IMG/VR virus record: IMGVR_UViG_3300045929_000104
Coordinates: 1-50,568 of that record
Origin: a virus
DNA length: 50,568 bases
Direction: 5' to 3' (one strand)
In this document: positions 8,590 to 17,610 of the stretch, piece after piece
Layout of the letters: every line of letters begins with the position of its first letter
Numbering within the stretch: the stretch's first letter is position 1
Translations under genes and position numbers: made by a program
The notes under the pieces: model-generated
Database searches by the model: none
The model's input: only the letters and a program-made list of their open reading frames with translations
Told to the model about the DNA's origin: nothing

Positions 8590-9561
8590 ATGCCGTCTAC
8601 CGTTCTGAGTGGCAGTTTCAGCAACCATCTCGCCCCCGGGCTCCGCTCCATCATCGGTGCGAAGCTTGGCGGGCGCGAGAGCTACTACAGCCGACTGTAC
8701 AACGTTGGCACCTCGATGAAGAAGTACGAGGATTACCTCGCTGCGGCGGGTCTCCCCATCGCCACCGAGAAGCCCGAGACGCAGGACATTCAGACCGTCT
8801 CGCCTCTTGAGGGGAACACCAAGCGGCTCACCCACAAGACCTATGCCATCGGCGCTGAGGTGTCGATGGAGGCGTGGGACGATGATCTGTACAAGGGCGG
8901 GCCGGGCAGCGTCGATTTCTTCGAGAGCGGCTCGTCTGCGATTCGTGAGGTTGGCGAAGGGATTGCCGATTCGTTGGCTGAGCGCACTGAGTTGCAGGCG
9001 CACGACCCGTTCATCAACGGATTCTCCACCGCCACCTACACCGTGCTCCCCGACAACAGCGCGCCGTTCGCCACGTCGCATGCTGTCGTGAGCGGCGGCG
9101 AGGGTGTGTCGCAGTCGAACCGTCCCTCCACCGATACCGATTTGAATCTCACCGCCTTCCGCGCGGGCTGCATCCAGATGCGGAAGTGGAAGAACGATCA
9201 GGGTCTCCGCATCCCCGGCTACTCGAAGCCTTCCGTCCTGCTCGTCACGTCGGATTTCGAGTACGACGCCATGGAGATCATGCGGTCGTCCACCCGCCCC
9301 GACCAGCCCAACCCGAACGTCCCCAACGTCACGCAGAACAAGTGCGAGATCATCGCCGACCCCTATCTCACCGACGAGACCAACAGCGATGCGTGGTTCA
9401 TCCTCGGCGAGAAGAACCACTGGGAGTTCCTGTGGAGGCGGCGTCCGTCCTTCGACAACTTCGATGAGCGGCGTGCGCGGGTTGGCGTGTTCGTCGGCTT
9501 CATGCGGTTCGTTGCCGCCCCGACCCACTGGCTTGGCTCCTACGGCAGCACCGGCGCCTAA
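8590..9561 (+). CDS. Major capsid protein (HK97-fold type)
   Basis: A 323-aa protein with a GGGAGG leader and regular codon use. Features of HK97-fold coat proteins are visible: an N-terminal arm (MPSTVLSGSFSNHLAPGL), a segment like the spine helix (GGPGSVDFFESGSSAIREVG), PFATSHAV, and the C-terminal CEIIADPYLTDETNSDAWF, which matches the 'v.dpyL.d...W.l' block of Mu gpT-like capsid proteins, followed by a strand-rich end. It would form the icosahedral shell. Size and position after scaffold are as expected. Confidence 0.82.
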   Translation: MPSTVLSGSFSNHLAPGLRSIIGAKLGGRESYYSRLYNVGTSMKKYEDYLAAAGLPIATEKPETQDIQTVSPLEGNTKRLTHKTYAIGAEVSMEAWDDDLYKGGPGSVDFFESGSSAIREVGEGIADSLAERTELQAHDPFINGFSTATYTVLPDNSAPFATSHAVVSGGEGVSQSNRPSTDTDLNLTAFRAGCIQMRKWKNDQGLRIPGYSKPSVLLVTSDFEYDAMEIMRSSTRPDQPNPNVPNVTQNKCEIIADPYLTDETNSDAWFILGEKNHWEFLWRRRPSFDNFDERRARVGVFVGFMRFVAAPTHWLGSYGSTGA

Positions 9562-9601
9562 GTAACTGAACGCACTTACATACCACTTAGGAGAGATGTA
9601 A

Positions 9602-10153
9602 ATGGCTATCACGTCTGGTACGATTGCACCGATTGTTCCCATGTCCATGCACGGGGGGAAGGCGCCTCGCATCCTATCGTTCCCTGTCGCCGACGCGCAG
9701 ACCATCCTTCTGGGTAGCGTCCTCGTTGCGTCCAGCGGTAAGGCCGCGGTGGGCACCGCTGCCGCTGCGAACGCCGTCATCGGCATCGCCATGGAGCCAA
9801 AGGCTTCGGTTGCTACTGCTGCTGTTAGCGACCGCGTAACCGTCGCCCTCGCCACCCCCGGCACCGTGTTCATCGGTTCTGGCGTTCTCAGCGCCACCGA
9901 CGACTACGCTACGCCCACCTTCGGTGATGTTCAGGGCGATGCCACCGGGCGCGATTTCGTTCGCGTCACCTACGGCGGTGCGTCCAACCAGTTCGCCTGT
10001 ATCGACATGGATGCCACGTCCACGGTGGGTGCGGCCGTGCTTGGCTTCGCGGTTGAGCAGTTGAAGGGACAGAACTTCGTGGTTGGTAGTGGCGGTACGA
10101 TCAACCCCCGCATCTACTTCACCTTCTCCACCCTCGGCCTGTTCGCCGGTTAA
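9602..10153 (+). CDS. Putative capsid decoration protein
   Basis: A 183-aa protein rich in small residues (Ala, Gly, Thr, Val) and predicted mostly beta, with a TTAGGAGAG ribosome-binding site. The alternating pattern (PVADAQTILLGSVLVASSG, ANAVIGIAMEP) resembles head-decoration or DUF2190-like proteins that stabilise the shell and are encoded just after the major capsid protein. The assignment comes from position and beta-sandwich-like composition. Confidence 0.55.
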   Translation: MAITSGTIAPIVPMSMHGGKAPRILSFPVADAQTILLGSVLVASSGKAAVGTAAAANAVIGIAMEPKASVATAAVSDRVTVALATPGTVFIGSGVLSATDDYATPTFGDVQGDATGRDFVRVTYGGASNQFACIDMDATSTVGAAVLGFAVEQLKGQNFVVGSGGTINPRIYFTFSTLGLFAG

Positions 10154-10165
10154 GGGAGGCTCAGC

Positions 10166-10618
10166 ATGGCTCAGCTTCCCAAGCACCTTCGCGGCCGTTG
10201 GCAGTCGGGTGGACCCGAAGCGGGGGCTTACCTCATACTTGGTCCACTCGGTACGGTCGGCGCGTTCACGACTACGAACGGCACGGCTGTCACCGGCTTC
10301 GCTCGCCTGCCCGCCCCACTGGACATGCGTCTGCACGGCATCCATGTCGGCTGGACGGCGAAGTCGGCGACGACGGCCTACTCGGTGGTCGTACTGAACG
10401 GCACCGATACCGTTGCGACGGTCTCACTCCCCACCGGCAGCGGCGCTGACAGCACGCAGGCGGTCGGTGCATCGTTGTCGAATCGCGAGATGACCAAGAA
10501 CACCGCGCTCATCGTCCAGGTCATCGGCCCCGCGACCGACGCCACCATCACGGGGCTGAACGTCGCTGTCTCCGGCCACACCCTCGATCATGTCAACGCT
10601 GACCGGGCGAACGACTGA
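10166..10618 (+). CDS. Hypothetical virion protein
   Basis: A 150-aa, beta-strand-rich protein with many Thr/Val/Ala residues (TVATVSLPTGSGADST, ATITGLNVAVSG). The ribosome-binding site is GGGAGG. It is followed directly by another Ala/Thr-rich gene overlapping its stop (TGATG). It is likely a minor structural or decoration component. No family was recognised. Confidence 0.6.
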   Translation: MAQLPKHLRGRWQSGGPEAGAYLILGPLGTVGAFTTTNGTAVTGFARLPAPLDMRLHGIHVGWTAKSATTAYSVVVLNGTDTVATVSLPTGSGADSTQAVGASLSNREMTKNTALIVQVIGPATDATITGLNVAVSGHTLDHVNADRAND

Positions 10619-10902
10619 TGAGCAGCAGCAATCAGATGTACAAGGGGCACGGTGCCGCCGCGTACACCACCGACAGCGAAGTCGCCATCTCGTCGAAGGT
10701 TGCACACGGGGCTGGCGAGTCGGTGGTTGGTACGTCTGTTACGGCCGTTGTACCCGCCACTAATGCATCCGCCGACGCGACAGGCAAGAACGTCACCCTC
10801 ACCGTGACCACCAGTGGCACCATCGTCACGCTTGTCATCAACGCGCCCTCGTCGGCCATCGCAACCGACATCGCCACGGCTTTCAGCGCACTTTACGCCT
10901 AA
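10618..10902 (+). CDS. Hypothetical virion protein
   Basis: A 94-aa, Ala/Thr/Val-rich protein whose ATG overlaps the previous stop. The residue 30-75 segment alternates small and beta-branched residues, suggesting a small beta domain, and the end is a short helix (IATDIATAFSALYA). It probably belongs with the preceding decoration-like genes. Function unknown. Confidence 0.6.
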   Translation: MSSSNQMYKGHGAAAYTTDSEVAISSKVAHGAGESVVGTSVTAVVPATNASADATGKNVTLTVTTSGTIVTLVINAPSSAIATDIATAFSALYA

Positions 10903-10909
10903 CCCGGGT

Positions 10910-10933
10910 GGGGGTTGGTTGATCCCAGCCCCC
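10910..10933 (+). terminator. Strong hairpin after the capsid genes
   Basis: GGGGGTTGG (10910-10918), a 6-nt loop, then CCAGCCCCC (10925-10933) form a 9-bp stem with one T.G pair. No T-tract follows, so it is not a classical intrinsic terminator. It could attenuate transcription or block 3' decay, giving higher capsid than downstream expression. Confidence 0.4.
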
Positions 10934-10947
10934 GCCACGAGGACAGC

Positions 10948-11190
10948 ATGGCTGACATGGTATCCAGCAAGTACCGCACCCGCATCAAGAAGATGGTCAG
11001 CCCAGGGGCGGAAGTCCTCCCCCCACTGCACGACAGCAAGACGATGAACGAGGGCTCGACACAGCTTCAGATTCGCAAGATGGACAACGAGCAGGGTGGC
11101 GTACTCGCCCGCGCCGATGCCATGGAAGCCAACCACCGCACCACCCCCAAGCCCAAGAAGGGTCGCGACGGCGGAGCACGGGGTTACTAA
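10948..11190 (+). CDS. Small basic hypothetical protein
   Basis: An 80-aa charged protein (MADMVSSKYRTRIKKMVSPG...) with a GAGG leader, starting 45 nt after the previous gene beyond the hairpin. Its C-terminus is Lys/Arg/Gly-rich and probably disordered. No domain was recognised. Conserved spacing and frame continuity argue that it is expressed. Confidence 0.55.
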   Translation: MADMVSSKYRTRIKKMVSPGAEVLPPLHDSKTMNEGSTQLQIRKMDNEQGGVLARADAMEANHRTTPKPKKGRDGGARGY

Positions 11191-11192
11191 TC

Positions 11193-11390
11193 ATGGTCTC
11201 CTTCATCAAGCGTTGGCTATTCGATGAGTCCTTCTTCGAGCGTTTCCTTCGCGGCGCTCTTGCTGGCGGGGCTCAGTACGCTGCCGCTGCTGGCTACATC
11301 TCTGCCACGACTGCTGCGGGGATTACTGCTCTCGCCCTCACCATTGGCGCGGGGGAGAAGAACGCTACCCCCGAAACCCCCAAGGAGTGA
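11193..11390 (+). CDS. Small membrane protein
   Basis: A 65-aa protein: an amphipathic, aromatic N-terminus (MVSFIKRWLFDESFFERFL), then an Ala/Gly-rich hydrophobic stretch of about 35 residues that can form one or two membrane helices, and a charged tail. It could be a holin-like or virion membrane protein, but it lies within the head module, away from the endolysin at 33308-33679. Function is not settled. Confidence 0.55.
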   Translation: MVSFIKRWLFDESFFERFLRGALAGGAQYAAAAGYISATTAAGITALALTIGAGEKNATPETPKE

Positions 11391-11394
11391 AGCC

Positions 11395-11667
11395 ATGGCT
11401 GTGACCGCCGCAGGTGAACTTGTACAGATGGCCGCGCAGGGGGATACGCTTTCTACCATCGTCCGCCCGCGTATTGCACGTATTCACATCATCTCGGGTG
11501 CGACTGGCGGCGCGGTGTTGCTTACCGCCAACGGGTTCACCTATTGGTCCAATACCGTGGCAACGAGCAGCACCAGCGAAATCGATCTGAGCACGCCGCT
11601 GGACGTGGACTCCTTCGTTGCCACCACCCTTCCCGCCACCTGCACCATCCTGGTGCAACTCGCGTAA
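11395..11667 (+). CDS. Hypothetical beta-rich virion protein
   Basis: A 90-aa protein with a good AAGGAG ribosome-binding site. It has an alternating beta-type pattern (IARIHIISGATGGAVLLTANG, LPATCTILVQLA) and few charged residues. The length and pattern are compatible with a small structural or stopper protein. The next gene starts on its stop codon (TAATG). Confidence 0.55.
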   Translation: MAVTAAGELVQMAAQGDTLSTIVRPRIARIHIISGATGGAVLLTANGFTYWSNTVATSSTSEIDLSTPLDVDSFVATTLPATCTILVQLA

Positions 11668-11882
11668 TGGCCCACTACCCTCCCGAGAACGGCGCCCGCT
11701 CCGGTATCACCTTCATCCGCTGGTTCGTGGATGACATCACCGGTGCGCTGGTTGCCGAGGACCGCATTGTGCGCGACTACGAACGTGCGCTCGTATGTAT
11801 CGACGACGTTGACCTGTTGGGGCGGGATGACTTGATCGCACAGTGGACGCCCCGTGCGGAGGCCGCCCTACCAGAGCCGTAG
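11667..11882 (+). CDS. Small hypothetical protein
   Basis: A 71-aa acidic protein whose ATG overlaps the previous stop codon (TAATG), implying coupled translation. It contains FIRWFVDDITGALVAEDRIV and a charged C-terminal half. No domain was recognised. It lies just before the adaptor-like gene. Confidence 0.55.
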   Translation: MAHYPPENGARSGITFIRWFVDDITGALVAEDRIVRDYERALVCIDDVDLLGRDDLIAQWTPRAEAALPEP

Positions 11883-11930
11883 CCACTCATAAGCAAGGTT
11901 CGCCTATCCACATTTGGGGGTTGGAGCCGC

Positions 11931-12689
11931 ATGACTCTCGCACAACTCAGAACCGCGACCAAGCACGCCATGTCGAACCGCACCGCCACAACCGGTGTGG
12001 TCATCAACGATGCTTGGTACACCGATCGCGTCAACAGCGGAATGCGCCGCCTGTGTAGCTTTCAAGGCATGGTGACGCGCCCTGGCATGAAGCAGCCACA
12101 GTTCCGCGTGCTGCGGTTCTTCGAGTTGGAGAGTCGTGTCGTTCGCCCCATCGACACCACCGCTACGTCGAACTACATCCTACCTGCGATTGCCGATAGC
12201 AACTTCCTCGACCCGCCGCGGGGGGTAGCTGCCATTATCGATGTATACGACCGCACCAACGCACGTGGTCTCAATCGTGTCAGCCGCCGCGAGATGATGT
12301 CGCTTAACCCAGAACGCACCGGCCGCCCGCGTAGATGGTGCCCCTTCGGACAGGATGGTCAGTTGGTATACGCCATCGATGCCATCCCCGCCACCACCAG
12401 CGACGAGATAGAAGTTTACGAATGGACCTACCTCCACCCCGTCGCGATGACCGATGATGACGAGTCGCCGGTAATCCCCGAAGCATGGCATGTACCCATC
12501 TGGTACGCGGCGGTTGCTGAAGCGGCGACCCTCGTAGACTGGCCCGACCGCGCGCAGGAGTACGAGAGCAAGTTTATGTCGTATGTAGCGGAGCGTAAGA
12601 GCCCGCATGAGGAAGCCGATGTGAGCGGCTACGCAGGCGCCCGTCGTAATCTCTCCACCGGCATCGGGATCAGTTGGAGTAGGAGATAA
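11931..12689 (+). CDS. Putative head-tail adaptor protein
   Basis: A 252-aa protein with a mixed pattern typical of phage adaptor/head-completion proteins: an N-terminal helical part that handles DNA-end closure, a central strand region (QDGQLVYAIDAIPATTSDEIEVYEW), then PVIPEAWHVPIWYAAVAEAA, which matches the 'iPe.w...i.y.aa' helix common to these proteins, and an Arg-rich tail. The protein would sit under the portal ring. Assigned on this pattern and on its position before the tail genes. Confidence 0.6.
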   Translation: MTLAQLRTATKHAMSNRTATTGVVINDAWYTDRVNSGMRRLCSFQGMVTRPGMKQPQFRVLRFFELESRVVRPIDTTATSNYILPAIADSNFLDPPRGVAAIIDVYDRTNARGLNRVSRREMMSLNPERTGRPRRWCPFGQDGQLVYAIDAIPATTSDEIEVYEWTYLHPVAMTDDDESPVIPEAWHVPIWYAAVAEAATLVDWPDRAQEYESKFMSYVAERKSPHEEADVSGYAGARRNLSTGIGISWSRR

Positions 12690-12692
12690 CAC

Positions 12693-13403
12693 ATGCCAGT
12701 CACCAATTGGAATCGCACCTCGCCTACCTCTGCTGACAACCCGGCCAACGGTGCCAACGAGATCAGCGCGGTCAAGAAGGGTGTCGATGAACGTATGCGT
12801 AACGGTGGGCATCGCTGGGAGCCTGACTCCTCCGCCACACTCACCAATGCCGGTCGCCATACCTGCGGCGCCGAGTTCAGCGCATCCGGTAGCGGTGCAC
12901 AGGATGACGAATTCTACATCTACGACAAGGCAGGCACGGCGGTTGCGGTCGTTCGTGGTAGCACATCCACCAACATCGACGCGAGTGGCATCCCCGAGTT
13001 TGAGATCGTCGGTGGCAAGCTAATCGGACGACGCGAGGAAACGCTGCACATCCCCGTCGCGTCGGGCACTGGCCGCACCGCCGGTATCATCTACGAAAAC
13101 CGTGGACACGGCACGTTGACGCTGCTAGAGGCGAAGGTCGTCTGCTTCACCGCACCCGGCTCCGGCGGCGTAGACATCGATATCCACAAGCAGGCAAGTG
13201 GGTGGACGAATCCCAATGACGCAGGCACGTCCATCTTCGACCCCAACCCCCACCCCACCATTGCAAGCGGCAGCTACGCTAGCAGCGTCATCAGCACGTT
13301 TGCTAGCAGCACGCTCGCGGTCGGCGACGCTTGGTTCGTCGAGGTGGACCAGTTGAACAGTGCCGCCAATGTCATGCTCATCCTGAAGGTCTGGCGGAAG
13401 TAG
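12693..13403 (+). CDS. Putative tail-fibre or receptor-binding protein
   Basis: A 236-aa protein: a short N-terminal polar helix region (VTNWNRTSPTSADNPANGAN) and a beta-rich body with Gly/Ser/Thr, ending NVMLILKVWRK. The middle (LHIPVASGTGRTAGIIYEN, GVDIDIHKQASGW) looks like a jelly-roll or lectin-type domain. It starts 4 nt after the adaptor-like gene and is followed by further strand-rich genes, so it is likely a tail appendage. No specific family was recognised. Confidence 0.5.
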   Translation: MPVTNWNRTSPTSADNPANGANEISAVKKGVDERMRNGGHRWEPDSSATLTNAGRHTCGAEFSASGSGAQDDEFYIYDKAGTAVAVVRGSTSTNIDASGIPEFEIVGGKLIGRREETLHIPVASGTGRTAGIIYENRGHGTLTLLEAKVVCFTAPGSGGVDIDIHKQASGWTNPNDAGTSIFDPNPHPTIASGSYASSVISTFASSTLAVGDAWFVEVDQLNSAANVMLILKVWRK

Positions 13404-13404
13404 C

Positions 13405-13809
13405 ATGGCGCGCACGTATCCAGGGGATCGCACGTTACAGGCAGAATCACATACGCCCGTAATCGTGCAAGACATTCCCACCTCTGGTTTCATCACCAAT
13501 ACTGGTCTTGGTGCTGTATTGAAGGCTGAAGTGCAAATGACCTCCATCACAGGCGGCGTTGCTACCGTGTTATACAGTCTTAACACCGGCGCTACTTATG
13601 TAGAGTGGAAGAAGCTGCAATCCGTCTCCGCGCAAGCCTTTTCAGGTACGTTGAGTTTACCTCTATCAGTCTCTCAAGAATGGTCTGCTGTAGTGGTTGC
13701 GGTGACTGCTCGCGGTGGTTTCGGTGGCTCTGCCGTATCTCGCGTAACCGATTGGTACATCGACTCCCCCACTTCCTTCTTCAGCCGTCAAGTCATCGAG
13801 GCGGTGTAG
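13405..13809 (+). CDS. Hypothetical tail appendage protein
   Basis: A 134-aa beta-rich protein (VLYSLNTGATYVEWKKLQ, EWSAVVVAVTARGGFGG), GC-poorer than its neighbours. It resembles an Ig-like or fibronectin-like single domain such as those decorating tail fibres. It is adjacent to the previous gene (1-nt gap) and to the large fibre gene. Family not identified. Confidence 0.5.
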   Translation: MARTYPGDRTLQAESHTPVIVQDIPTSGFITNTGLGAVLKAEVQMTSITGGVATVLYSLNTGATYVEWKKLQSVSAQAFSGTLSLPLSVSQEWSAVVVAVTARGGFGGSAVSRVTDWYIDSPTSFFSRQVIEAV

Positions 13810-13815
13810 TCGCGT

Positions 13816-16344
13816 ATGGCAATCCGCGAACAGGCACACATCCCGCCGACCCCTCCCACGCTCACCCGTGCGAAGGACGAGCCCGGCAATCTGCGCCACA
13901 CCTTCGACGACATCCAGCAGCGGTTCTGGGATGTGTACCGTTCCGTCTCTCGCCTCGCTGACGGTATCGAAGAAGTCACCGTCACCTTCGATGAGGATGT
14001 AACCCTCGCCGAGCAGACGTTCGTGACGATGGACGCTTCGGGGGGCAATCGCGTCGTCTACCTCCCCCCTGCTGCGAGTGAGCTAAACCGCCGCCTCACC
14101 ATCAAAAAGATCGATGCCACCACCAACACCGTCACCATCCGTGCGCAGACTGGCGAATACATCGATGACAACCTCTCCGAGAAGATCATCGACATCCAGA
14201 ACGCCGCGCTCATGGTGGTCAGCGACGGTACGCAGTGGTGGGCGATCGCAGCAGGCAACCCCGGCACCGGCCCCAGCGCCTTCCCCGCGCCCGGTAGCGA
14301 CCAACAGATCCTCTATAACGACAACGGGCATGTGGGGGCTGCGACAGGTGGCCTGTGGACTGACACCGCCATCGTCGCCCGCTCGACTACGGCCCCGCAG
14401 CTCATCGTCAGCTATGGCACCTACCAGACCGCCACGGCTAACTTCAACGTGGGTGTGTCATCCACAGGTCGCGTCACCCTTGATGCCAGCGGTGCAGCAG
14501 CCGACATCTACGCCGTTGACCCCGTTGTGCTTGACCCCACAGTGGGTAATGCCGTAGCCCTCACTATCGTCGGCGCTTCCAACCAGACCGCCAGCGTTGC
14601 CGAAGTGAAGAACAGCGACGGCGCCGTGCTGATGGAAGTGGATGATGAGATCCGCGTTGGTATTCGGGATACTAGTTGTTCCGCCCTGCTCAACCTCAAG
14701 GCCAGCGGTGACATCCCCACCGAACAAGACATCCTCGAACTTGGTCCCTTCGTCTGGTACAAGTCTACGGAGCCGCTTAACCAGGGCAGCGTCACCACGC
14801 CCCCCAGCGACACGAACCAAGTCACTTTCCTGCACGACAAGTCCGGTAACGGTCGCTACATCAGCATGGCCGACACCGACCCCGCCGTGCCTGGCGCCGT
14901 TCCTAGCGGCAAGCGCCCCCGCTATTGGACCACGGCAGCGGGCATCAGCGGGCGCCCCACCACCCTTGCTAACAACAAGCCTGTCATCGGCCACCTAGGC
15001 GCTGGCAGTCTCGGTGACGACACCGCGACAGGCATGTGGTTCCCCCCGCTGCATGGCTACCCATTCACCATGAACGCGGTGACCATCTACGTCGTGCGTC
15101 AGAAGATTGCCAGCACGTCGGTTCAAGTTCCCATGACGGGTGGGTACAACCCTAGCCTGATCTCCGGCGCGGCGAGTCGAATTTGTTTCCAGGGAACTGA
15201 TATCCAAGCCTCCATGATTCGCGGGCTGGGTAGTGGAAATGGGTATCGACTCGGCTTTACATCGCCCGCGACTAACGTTCCCATATCCTTTCCAGATTCG
15301 GGTACGTGGCATCGATACACGCTCACACGAGCAACGGATGGTGTACTCGCAGCCTGGGTTAACGATTCCGCGCAACCCGGCCCTGGGTTTCAAGATGGCA
15401 CTGCGACAGGTACGTGGGAGTTCGCCTACATATTCAACTTCTTCCAGGGGAATGGTGGGGTATCCATCACCACCTGGCCACGTACCGGTGTCAACTGGAC
15501 TGAGTTTATTGTATTTGAGGGTGTCCACGACAGCACCACCCGCGCCCTGGTGTGGCGTTACCTAGACTCCCTTTACTACGATGGTACTAACTACACAGTT
15601 GGCACCCACCTCGGTGGTAGCTCCTCCTTCGACCTGCTGCACGGTAAGGACGATTCGGGGAACGTACTCTGCAACCTCGACAGCGACAACCGGCTGGCGG
15701 TGGGGTGGAATGGAACGAGCAATGTCCATCGACTTGCCGTGCGGGATACCAGTCAGCAACTCGCTGTGCAATATGACGGGTCGAATCAACTTACCCTAAG
15801 CGTGACCGATGCGGGGGTGGTTGGGTATGACGCCGCTGGTGGTAGTGCTCGCCATGAGTTCTATGACCCACTGTTCAATGATACGCAGATATGTGTGGGC
15901 AGCACCTACGCTAGCCCCAAGTTCAACGTTAACGGCGTAGGCAACATCACCAAGATCAACAACGTCACTTACAGTTGGCCCACCGCGAACGGTGCTGTCA
16001 ATGACGTCCTACAGGACAGCAACGGCGCGGGGACGTTGGTGTGGGGGAAGGCCGGTATTGCACCGTCTGACGCCCAGTACCTCGTACTGGCCACCAATGC
16101 GAGCCTCAGCAACGAGCGCGTCTTCACCCCCGGTTCTGATCTAACCGCCACCGATGCGGGTGCCAACGGGGCTTACACACTCAACCTCGCCACGACGGGT
16201 GTCGTAGCGGCTACCTACGGCGGCACTGCCACCTACCCCGTCATCACCGTGGACAGCAAGGGGCGCATCACCAGTGCATCGAATCAATCAGCTTCCAGTG
16301 GGGATGGCAGCCTGCGCCGCCACTTCCTATTCATGGGTGCGTGA
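13816..16344 (+). CDS. Tail fibre with LamG-like lectin domain
   Basis: An 842-aa fibre protein. Residues about 1-150 form a virion-anchoring N-terminus with repeated strands (TVTFDEDVTLAEQTFVTMD). Residues about 310-600 contain a concanavalin/LamG-like jelly roll: VTFLHDKSGNGRYISM, GTWHRYTLTRATDGVLAAWV and WTEFIVFEGV are the recognisable strands. The C-terminal region has the phage-fibre phrase YPVITVDSKGRITSASNQ, common at fibre ends. It would bind a host surface glycan. The start lies 6 nt after the previous stop; the stop overlaps the next ATG. Confidence 0.75.
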   Translation: MAIREQAHIPPTPPTLTRAKDEPGNLRHTFDDIQQRFWDVYRSVSRLADGIEEVTVTFDEDVTLAEQTFVTMDASGGNRVVYLPPAASELNRRLTIKKIDATTNTVTIRAQTGEYIDDNLSEKIIDIQNAALMVVSDGTQWWAIAAGNPGTGPSAFPAPGSDQQILYNDNGHVGAATGGLWTDTAIVARSTTAPQLIVSYGTYQTATANFNVGVSSTGRVTLDASGAAADIYAVDPVVLDPTVGNAVALTIVGASNQTASVAEVKNSDGAVLMEVDDEIRVGIRDTSCSALLNLKASGDIPTEQDILELGPFVWYKSTEPLNQGSVTTPPSDTNQVTFLHDKSGNGRYISMADTDPAVPGAVPSGKRPRYWTTAAGISGRPTTLANNKPVIGHLGAGSLGDDTATGMWFPPLHGYPFTMNAVTIYVVRQKIASTSVQVPMTGGYNPSLISGAASRICFQGTDIQASMIRGLGSGNGYRLGFTSPATNVPISFPDSGTWHRYTLTRATDGVLAAWVNDSAQPGPGFQDGTATGTWEFAYIFNFFQGNGGVSITTWPRTGVNWTEFIVFEGVHDSTTRALVWRYLDSLYYDGTNYTVGTHLGGSSSFDLLHGKDDSGNVLCNLDSDNRLAVGWNGTSNVHRLAVRDTSQQLAVQYDGSNQLTLSVTDAGVVGYDAAGGSARHEFYDPLFNDTQICVGSTYASPKFNVNGVGNITKINNVTYSWPTANGAVNDVLQDSNGAGTLVWGKAGIAPSDAQYLVLATNASLSNERVFTPGSDLTATDAGANGAYTLNLATTGVVAATYGGTATYPVITVDSKGRITSASNQSASSGDGSLRRHFLFMGA

Positions 16345-17018
16345 TGGCGGATGTTGTTAAGGTACTCGGGCAGCAGTATCCCTCAGCCACGACGTTAACG
16401 ACACTGTACACGACACCTGCACTCACCAGCGCCGTCGTCAGCAGTCTCGTCATGTGCAACAAGGGGACGGTGGCGGATGCGGTACGGGCTGCGGTACGGG
16501 TGGGTGGTGCGTCCATCGAGGATAAGCAATACCTCTTCTACGACCAGCCACTTGGTGCGAAGGAATCGTTGACCGTTACCATCGGTATCAGCATTGATGC
16601 TGCGGATGTCGTCTCGGTGTACAGCACGCAGGGGACGACGGCGTTCAATCTGTACGGTGTCGAGATGCCATCGACCACGCCGGGTAGTGTTGTAACCGGC
16701 TCCTTCGCGATGAATGGCATCATCAGCCCTGCGACCATCACCGCCAGCCAGAACGACTATGCCCCCACTGGTATCGGCACGTGCAATGTCATGCGCTTGC
16801 AGAGTGATGCCGCGTGGAACATCACCGGTATCGCTGACACCACGAGTGGTCGTGCCATCCTCCTGTTCAACATCGGCGCCAATAACATCACCCTCAAGGA
16901 TAATGTGACCAGCACCGCTACCTACCGCTTTGCCCTGAATGGCGACTACGTGATGGGACCAGATGAGAGCGCACCCATCTGGTACGACCCTACGACACAA
17001 CGGTGGAGAATTTACTGA
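16344..17018 (+). CDS. Putative tail-fibre-associated protein
   Basis: A 224-aa beta-rich protein whose ATG overlaps the fibre stop (TGATG). The N-terminal half (VKVLGQQYPSATTLTTLYTT, then DKQYLFYDQPLGAKESLTVT) matches small fibre-hub domains found after LamG-type fibres. The C-terminal half, ending WYDPTTQRWRIY, resembles the 'y...t.rWr' end of phage fibre-tip domains. Likely part of the same appendage. Confidence 0.55.
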   Translation: MADVVKVLGQQYPSATTLTTLYTTPALTSAVVSSLVMCNKGTVADAVRAAVRVGGASIEDKQYLFYDQPLGAKESLTVTIGISIDAADVVSVYSTQGTTAFNLYGVEMPSTTPGSVVTGSFAMNGIISPATITASQNDYAPTGIGTCNVMRLQSDAAWNITGIADTTSGRAILLFNIGANNITLKDNVTSTATYRFALNGDYVMGPDESAPIWYDPTTQRWRIY

Positions 17019-17596
17019 TGGCCTACCAGGGACGCACCACCGCCGCCGTTGAGACCCCTGAGCGCATCTTGCTCGACACGAAGGGGAGTGATGGGACTTT
17101 TAGTATCCCCGTCACTGGTACGTATACTGTTATTGAAGTGACGGGATTTCTGCGCTCGGATGTCGCAGCCATTACCGACAATATCAAGTTCAAATTCAAC
17201 GCCGATGACACCGCGGCAAACTACCAATTACAGAACCTTCGCAACACCGCCAGCAATACGGCCGGTGGCGAGCAAGCAAACACCAACGTCGCCATCACCC
17301 TTCCAGGTAATAGCGCACCTAATGGACGGTTCGGCCTATTTCGCCTTGTGTTGTACGGGCCAGCCCTAACCGCACATAAGCAAACCGTCATTACCTGGGC
17401 ACATGCGCCCGCAACGGCGGTAGGGTCGGTGGTGAACAGCACACTCCCCATCGCTGCTGAGTCGTGCTTCCTTTGGGAAAGCACCGCTGCCGTGACCGCC
17501 ATCGACATCACCCCATCAAGCGGCACCAATTTCAAAACCGGATCGTCCATCCTCGCCATCGGGTATCGCAGTCAGAATCTCGTGGTGGGTGTGTAG
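17018..17596 (+). CDS. Putative tail-fibre-associated protein
   Basis: A 192-aa beta-rich protein with GGAG 10 nt before the ATG, overlapping the previous stop. Strand pairs (VTGTYTVIEVTGFLRSDV, DNIKFKFNADDTAANYQLQN) and low charge suggest a jelly-roll domain. It forms part of a series of similar-sized appendage genes, which may provide alternative receptor specificities. Confidence 0.5.
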   Translation: MAYQGRTTAAVETPERILLDTKGSDGTFSIPVTGTYTVIEVTGFLRSDVAAITDNIKFKFNADDTAANYQLQNLRNTASNTAGGEQANTNVAITLPGNSAPNGRFGLFRLVLYGPALTAHKQTVITWAHAPATAVGSVVNSTLPIAAESCFLWESTAAVTAIDITPSSGTNFKTGSSILAIGYRSQNLVVGV

Positions 17597-17610
17597 TAGG
17601 GGAGAGTCGC